Source: Mangrovitalea sediminis (GTDB lineage Bacteria; Pseudomonadota; Gammaproteobacteria; Pseudomonadales; Oleiphilaceae). From it: DNA of 64,000 nucleotides. Within the stretch, counting starts at the first letter, position 1; the number at the start of each line of letters is the position of its first letter. The stretch is from the NCBI RefSeq assembly GCF_002514725.1, contig NZ_NTLB01000005.1, positions 124,001-188,000 on the forward strand, written 5' to 3'. The notes below the pieces were generated by a model. The model was not told where the DNA came from and ran no database searches. It saw nothing but the letters and a program-made list of their open reading frames with translations. A program made the translations under genes and the position numbers. Below, piece by piece: positions 56,892-64,000 of the stretch.

Positions 56892-57902
56892 ATGGACCTA
56901 TCCCGAGTTGATCTCAACCTGCTGGTTTACCTGGATGTGTTGTTGCGCGAGAAAAGCGTGACGAAGGCCGCCAATCACCTCGGTATCACGCAGCCGGCAT
57001 TGAGTAACGGTCTTCGACGCTTACGCCAGTTGTTCGACGACCCCATTCTGGTTCGCACCAGTGAAGGCATGACGGCAACCGACCGTGGGACGGAATTACA
57101 GCCGCTTGTGCGGTCCATTCTGGCGGAGGTTGAGCGAGCCGTGCAGCCGACTCGTTCATTCCAGGCAGAGGAAAGCCAGCGGGTGTTTCGGGTCATGGCC
57201 AGTGACTATGCCGAATCGACGTTGATTCCCCGGGTTCTCAAACGTATCCGCCAGGAAGCCCCCTATGTCACTCTGGATGTGCTGACACCCAGCGATGTCA
57301 GCTTTCTGGACGTCGAGCAGGGGCGGGTGGATATGGCCATCAATCGCTTCGACAAGATCCCCCAATCGTTTCACCAGAAAACGCTCTGGATGGACTACTT
57401 TGCCTGCCTGATGAGTGCCCGCAATCCGATCCTGCAGGAACCGTTCGTTTTGGAAACCTATCTGGCGGCGAGTCATATTTGGGTCAGCAAGACGGGCTTT
57501 GGGGTAGGCGTGGGCGTCAATCCCAAGGATGTTCAGCGTTTGGGTTGGGTCGATGAGGCCCTGGCGCGAATGGGGCGTAAACGGCGTATTTCGGTATTTA
57601 CCCGTCACTATCAAGTGGCCACGCTGCTGGCGGAGCAGCATGACCTGATTGCGACCTTGCCCAGCCGTGCCGCGTGGCGGCAGCGGGATAATCCCGCTTT
57701 GGTGATCAAGGCGCCTCCCTTTGATATTCCGCCCTTTGAGTTAAAAATGGCCTGGAGCCCCCTACTGCAACACAACCCGGACCATCAATGGCTGCGCCGA
57801 GTGATCGTCGATGTCGCCCATCAGGTCGATGAGGAATTCGCACCTTTCGGTGTACAGTTCGAGCCGAGTGGGCCGCGGCCGCTCAATCCGTCAGAGCGGT
57901 AA
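56892..57902 (+). CDS. LysR-family transcriptional regulator
   Basis: The 336-residue protein has an N-terminal LysR helix-turn-helix (DLNLLVYLDVLLREKSVTKAANHLGITQPALSNGLRRLR, given as 7-46) and a substrate-binding-like effector domain. The start ATG follows AAGGGG. It resembles the NodD/LeuO-like group by its DLNLL start. Its end overlaps the converging GNAT gene by 12 bases, and the divergent sixA-like gene lies upstream. The target is unknown. Confidence 0.9.
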   Translation: MDLSRVDLNLLVYLDVLLREKSVTKAANHLGITQPALSNGLRRLRQLFDDPILVRTSEGMTATDRGTELQPLVRSILAEVERAVQPTRSFQAEESQRVFRVMASDYAESTLIPRVLKRIRQEAPYVTLDVLTPSDVSFLDVEQGRVDMAINRFDKIPQSFHQKTLWMDYFACLMSARNPILQEPFVLETYLAASHIWVSKTGFGVGVGVNPKDVQRLGWVDEALARMGRKRRISVFTRHYQVATLLAEQHDLIATLPSRAAWRQRDNPALVIKAPPFDIPPFELKMAWSPLLQHNPDHQWLRRVIVDVAHQVDEEFAPFGVQFEPSGPRPLNPSER

Positions 57903-58856
57903 TTGACGTAGTTCGACGGATGCCTTGGCATAGTCCCACTGGCGCTGGTATTGCTCTGCCAATAAGCGGATTTTGCCCGACGCGCTGAAATTGGCGAATC
58001 CGGCCGGCGCCGACCAGTCGTGCCGGAACAGCAGCCCGTCGTTATCGGCGATAATGAAGGCCCTTTCGTCGAAGGGGTAAGCCGGGTTAATCAGCTTAAG
58101 ACTGATACTGCTGGGGAGGCGCTGCATCAGTTGAACAAGCCGATGACGGCGCTCGACCAGCGGGCGATCATCCTGAATCAGTAAGCGCACCTCGGTCGCA
58201 CGATGACGACGGGCAAGGCGTGACATTTCGTCATAGAGAAACTCGGAGTCGTAGCGCTCATGCTCCAGTTGCCTGTCATAGATCCAGAGTCGCTGGCTGG
58301 CCTGGCCGATCAGGTGATTTGCCAACTGACTCCAGTCGCGCACGTCGGAGTATAGCCAGCTGCTGTCGTCGCGCCCCAGTTGCATGGGAAAGGGCGCGTC
58401 GGCGGGCGAGCGTAGGATGAGTTGGGCCGCGGCACAGCGCATGTCCCGGTGAGGCAGGCCGGCTTCTTCATAGGTCTCAGAGCACAGGTGGAATCCGCTG
58501 CGCTCATAGAAGGGTATGGCCTGCTCCTGTGCGCTGAGGCAGAGGAAGGCGTAACGTTGAGCGCCTGCACGCATGATCTCATGCAGCAGTGCGCTGCCAA
58601 TACCCTGACCGCGCACCGAAGGTTCAACCGCCATTCGCCCTATGCGTCCGGTTTCCACGACGGAAGGGTAAAGTCGCCCGACAGCGACGACATCCCCGTT
58701 ATCGTCAAAGCCGACAAAGTGTTCGGCGATCTCGTCGGTGTCGTCCCATTCCAGATCGGCAGGTACGCCTTGTTCTTCGATGAATACCCGTTCCCTGAGC
58801 CGACGCGCTGCCTGAGGCAGACGATGCCAGGGAAAACGTTCAACCTGTAAGCTCAT
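57891..58856 (-). CDS. GNAT acetyltransferase with an extra C-terminal domain
   Basis: The 321-residue protein has a GNAT domain in the first 145 residues: RERVFIEEQGVPADLEWD, then GRIGRMAVEPSVRGQGIGSALL, the acetyl-CoA loop. The remaining 175 residues form a second domain with QRLWIYDRQLEHERYDSEFLYDEM and FIIADNDGLLFRHD, which looks like a phospholipase-D-like fold without the HKD motif. The pair is known in gammaproteobacteria near roxA and purB. The substrate is unknown. It overlaps roxA by 4 bases. Confidence 0.8.
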   Translation of the reverse strand: MSLQVERFPWHRLPQAARRLRERVFIEEQGVPADLEWDDTDEIAEHFVGFDDNGDVVAVGRLYPSVVETGRIGRMAVEPSVRGQGIGSALLHEIMRAGAQRYAFLCLSAQEQAIPFYERSGFHLCSETYEEAGLPHRDMRCAAAQLILRSPADAPFPMQLGRDDSSWLYSDVRDWSQLANHLIGQASQRLWIYDRQLEHERYDSEFLYDEMSRLARRHRATEVRLLIQDDRPLVERRHRLVQLMQRLPSSISLKLINPAYPFDERAFIIADNDGLLFRHDWSAPAGFANFSASGKIRLLAEQYQRQWDYAKASVELRQLPL

Positions 58857-60007
58857 GAGGCATCATAGAGGCTCCCCTGGTTGAATAGCAGGGTCACCAG
58901 CTCCAGTAAGGCCTGATCGTCGATGAGGCGGGCCAGCTGTTCTGTATCCACCTCATAGCGGCGGCAGAGCAGGGGTGCCAGTTCGCGGGCTTCTCCCCGC
59001 AAGAGGTAACGCTCGCCATCAACGAACAGAGCAGTTTCGTCACCCAGATCATGGTAGGCGAAACGTGAGCCTTCGTTCCAGCAAATGGGCGCCCCGCTGT
59101 CGATCAGTTCTCGAATGTCCTGGTCGCTCCAGGGTTCATCGAGGGGGATGACAATGTCTTCGTGCTTGGGTTCGGTGGAGAACTGGCCGAACCAGAGCGT
59201 AAGCTGACGGCGGTCGAGCAGTTTTTCCCGGATAATCGCTTCGAGGTCGTCCAGTACCTGTGTGTCGATTCGGCCGGGGTTGTCCTGCAGGCGCAGGTCA
59301 CGGTCCTCCAGGTGCCGCTCGCTGTCTTCCTGATGGCAGCAGTAGTCGCTGAAACTGGTAATGATCTCTTCGTGGGTCGGTGACCTGAAACCAACGGAAA
59401 AGGTGATGCAGTCGCCTTCCGCCACACCCCAGTGGGCAACCTGCGGCGGTAAATAAAGCATGTCGCCCGGTTCCAGTACCCATTCCTCGTCGGGTTGGAA
59501 GTCGCTCAGAATCCGTAGAGGCGTCCCCGACAGGCGTGGAGAATGGCTGTCGCAGTTGCCCCCCACCTGCCAGCGCCGGCGGCCTTCGACCTGCAGCAGG
59601 AAAACATCGTAATAGTCGAAATGCGGGCCGACACTGCCGCCATCCGGTGCGTAGCTGGCCATGATGTCGTCAAGACGCCAGTTGGGGATGAAGCGAAAAC
59701 GGTCAAGCAGTTCGGCGACTTCGGGTACCCAGTGATCAAGGCCTTGGACCAGGAGTGTCCAGGGGCTATCCGGAAGTTTCTCGAAATGACTTTCATCAAA
59801 AGGACCGTGCCGGAGCTGCCAGGGTTTGCCGTTGTCGTTTTCGATAACGATACGTGCCTCGACGTTTTCTTCGCAGGCCAGGCCGGCGAGCTCGTCGGCG
59901 GAAATCGGTGAAACCAGGTCTGGAATCGCCTGCCGGATCAGCAAGGGACGTTTTTGCCAGTAATCGCGCAGGAAGGTCTCGATCGAAAGGTCGCCGAGCA
60001 CGGACAT
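58853..60007 (-). CDS. roxA: Ribosomal protein L16 arginine hydroxylase RoxA (YcfD)
   Basis: RoxA is an iron/2-oxoglutarate JmjC-type oxygenase that hydroxylates an arginine of ribosomal protein L16. The ATG at 60007 (MSVLGDLSIETFLRDYWQKRP begins here) follows AGGAG and gives 384 residues. Iron ligands are His129 and Asp131 in GPHFDYYDVF and His192 in QVAHWG. The C-terminal winged-helix part is complete. An upstream extension of 37 residues is unlikely. Confidence 0.93.
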   Translation of the reverse strand: MSVLGDLSIETFLRDYWQKRPLLIRQAIPDLVSPISADELAGLACEENVEARIVIENDNGKPWQLRHGPFDESHFEKLPDSPWTLLVQGLDHWVPEVAELLDRFRFIPNWRLDDIMASYAPDGGSVGPHFDYYDVFLLQVEGRRRWQVGGNCDSHSPRLSGTPLRILSDFQPDEEWVLEPGDMLYLPPQVAHWGVAEGDCITFSVGFRSPTHEEIITSFSDYCCHQEDSERHLEDRDLRLQDNPGRIDTQVLDDLEAIIREKLLDRRQLTLWFGQFSTEPKHEDIVIPLDEPWSDQDIRELIDSGAPICWNEGSRFAYHDLGDETALFVDGERYLLRGEARELAPLLCRRYEVDTEQLARLIDDQALLELVTLLFNQGSLYDAS

Positions 60008-60134
60008 GGTGAGCTCCTGATAGTCAGCCATAATGCGCTGGTATCGATACACAGGCATCAAGGCGTGAAGTTGCAGTGTCGAGATACTAGCCGGTGGATG
60101 CAGTTGGACTGCACCCATCAGCAGAAAGGCCCGG

Positions 60135-62256
<2,122 letters not shown>

Positions 62257-62260
<4 letters not shown>

Positions 62261-63438
62261 GGGTGTGACGCCTTGTCGATAGGAATGGTATGCGTGAGAA
62301 CAGCGCCGGCTTCAGCGATTTCATCATCACGGAAGCTTTGCTCAATAACACCGCCCCCGAGACAGATATCCCCCCGATAAAAGACCACGGACTGCCCCGG
62401 CGTCACCGCTCTTTGGGGCTGGTCGAAAACAACATGGAATCCGCCGTCTACCTTTTCTACGACACAGTCCTGATCGGGCTGCCGGTAGCGCGTTTTGGCC
62501 TTACAGCGCAAGGGCATGTCGGGAGCTTCTCCGGCGACCCAGTCAACGGTGCCGGTGGTCAGGGCGCGGGCGAAAAGCAGGGGGTTCTGTTTGCCTTGGA
62601 CGACCACCAACACGTTGCGTTCCAGATCCTTTTTCGCGACATACCACGGCGCATCGCCATAGTCGCGCAGCCCGCCGATGCCGAGGCCCTCCCGCTGGCC
62701 GATCGTATGATACATCAGGCCCTGGTGACGACCGATAACATCACCGTCCGGGGTCTGTATCTCGCCGGGCTGAGCGGGTAGGTATTGCTTGAGAAAGTCG
62801 CGAAATTTGCGTTCGCCGATAAAGCAGATGCCGGTGGAATCCTTTTTATCGTGAGTGATCAAACCCTGTTCTTCGGCGAGTTCGCGTACGCGGGGCTTTT
62901 CCAGCTCGCCAACCGGGAAGAGCGTTCGGGCGATCTTGTCGCCGGATACGGCGTGCAGGAAGTAACTCTGATCCTTGTTGGGGTCCAGGCCCTTGAGCAA
63001 CTGAGCCTGTCCTTCCGTCACGCGGGACCGGGTGTAATGGCCGGTCGCAATATAGTCGGCGCCCAGCGTCAGTGCGTAATCCAGAAATGCGCGGAATTTG
63101 ATCTCTTTATTGCAGAGAATGTCAGGATTGGGCGTGCGGCCCGCCTGATACTCTTCGAGGAAATGTTCGAATACCCGATCCCAATATTCGGCAGCGAAAC
63201 TCGCTGTATGCAGCTTGATGCCCAGGCGATCGCATACCGCTTGGGCGTCAGCGAGATCCTGCATGGCCGTGCAGTACTCGGTGCCGTCGTCCTCATCCCA
63301 GTTCTTCATGAACAGGCCTTCCACCTGGTAACCCTGTTGCTGCAACAGCAGGGCTGAGACGGAAGAGTCCACACCGCCGGACATGCCGACGATAACTCGG
63401 GTATCTTGGGGAGCCTTTTTCATGTCGTTGCGTTTCAT
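62257..63438 (-). CDS. mnmA: tRNA 2-thiouridylase MnmA
   Basis: MnmA makes 2-thiouridine at position 34 of Lys, Glu and Gln tRNAs using sulfur passed through the Tus relay. The 393-residue protein has the PP-loop SGGVDSS (20-26), [14 protein letters not shown] with the first catalytic Cys, and [16 protein letters not shown] with the second. Either ATG (codon 1 or 6) may be used. It overlaps hflD, and tusA is also in the window. Confidence 0.96.
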
Positions 63439-63533
63439 CTTGGATCGGTCAAAGAGGCGCTATTGTATCAATCTTGCGGCAAATTGCCCGGTTGCCTGTT
63501 GTGGATTGTACGCATGCAGGATCCCGCGACGGC

Positions 63534-63998
63534 CTAGGCTTGGTTGGAAGGCTCTGCCTGCAATTCCCGAATAACGTCCAGCGGCCAGCGACGCCCCTGG
63601 CGATAATCGTCGATACATTGCATCACCAGTGGGCTGCGTAGGGATTCGGCACGTGCCAGCAGGGCGTCATAGGACAGCCAGTGGGCGGCTACGATATCCG
63701 GGTCCAGCTCCGTAGTAACCTGTTCGACCGCCTTTGCGACAAAGCAGAAGCGGTAGTATGTCACGCCGTTTGCGGGCGCTTTCCAGGTATAGAGGCCGAG
63801 AAATTCCGTCGGTTCCACCTGCCAGCCGGTTTCCTCCAGGGCTTCACGACGGGCCGCATCGATCAGCGATTCGTTCTCTTCGACGTGGCCTGCGGGCTGG
63901 TTGAACACACGGGCCTCTTCCCGGCCTTCTTCGACCATAAGGAACTGGCCGTCGGTTTCGACGACGACTGCGACCGTAGCGTGGGGTGTCCAGCTCAT
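63534..63998 (-). CDS. nudJ: Nudix hydrolase NudJ-like phosphatase
   Basis: The 154-residue protein has an intact Nudix box, G37-x5-E-x7-REALEETGW (37-59), and the NudJ start MSWTPHATVAVVVE. NudJ removes phosphate from thiamine diphosphate precursors and other nucleotides. It is upstream of mnmA on the same strand, the order seen in E. coli. The start codon is 2 bases from the window edge, so the gene is complete but its promoter is outside. Confidence 0.92.
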   Translation of the reverse strand: MSWTPHATVAVVVETDGQFLMVEEGREEARVFNQPAGHVEENESLIDAARREALEETGWQVEPTEFLGLYTWKAPANGVTYYRFCFVAKAVEQVTTELDPDIVAAHWLSYDALLARAESLRSPLVMQCIDDYRQGRRWPLDVIRELQAEPSNQA

Positions 63999-64000
63999 GG

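Overview
The window is a 64 kb stretch of gammaproteobacterial chromosome. Gene content and order (tig-clpP-clpX-lon-hupB-ppiD; ccoNOQP-ccoGHIS-hemN with Anr/FNR boxes; mnmA-hflD-purB-roxA; rlmM, rhlB, pdxB, alaA) resemble Pseudomonas and, more closely, Marinobacter-type marine relatives. This placement comes from gene families and synteny only. No rRNA, tRNA, insertion sequence, phage gene or CRISPR array was seen, and most of the window is core genome.

Layout: (1) 1-6842, minus strand: an operon for a ribose-type ABC importer (permease, binding protein, a second permease fused to a strictosidine-synthase-like beta-propeller, a stand-alone propeller, and a double ATPase cut by the window edge). 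(2) 7311-16307, plus strand: the proteostasis block tig, clpP, clpX, lon, hupB, ppiD, with clear terminators, a sigma-32-like lon promoter and a strong hupB promoter. (3) 16681-21604, plus: an envelope cluster of C39 peptidase, outer-membrane barrel, FadL-like barrel and a FilE/MalM-like protein, resembling parts of the fap (functional amyloid) and fil loci. (4) 21601-25630: polysaccharide deacetylase, DnaJ-related protein, TetR regulator, ttcA, one unknown gene. (5) 25818-36107, minus: hemN, a TauE/SafE-type membrane protein, and the cbb3 oxidase structural (ccoNOQP) and assembly (ccoGHIS) genes. Anr/FNR-like boxes precede ccoN, ccoG and hemN; two of them sit exactly 41.5 bp upstream of the start site predicted from a -10 element, so the region looks like one low-oxygen respiration/heme regulon.

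(6) 36360-47589: alpha/beta hydrolase, diguanylate cyclase, rlmM, tusA, dsbD, a MATE pump, epmC, rhlB, pdxB and a small PA1571-like gene. (7) 47829-52888: htpX, an unknown gene, alaA, then a redox/repair group (msrB, an alkyladenine glycosylase, glutathione peroxidase, OhrR-like regulator). (8) 52885-57902: hybrid histidine kinase, coiled-coil membrane protein, SixA-like phosphatase, LysR regulator. (9) 57891-63998, minus: GNAT protein, roxA, purB, hflD, mnmA, nudJ.

The two parts least like textbook annotation are the importer with its permease-propeller fusion and the C39/barrel/FadL/FilE-like cluster. Both are coherent multi-gene systems with no assigned substrate. Everything here was read by eye; no database search was run.
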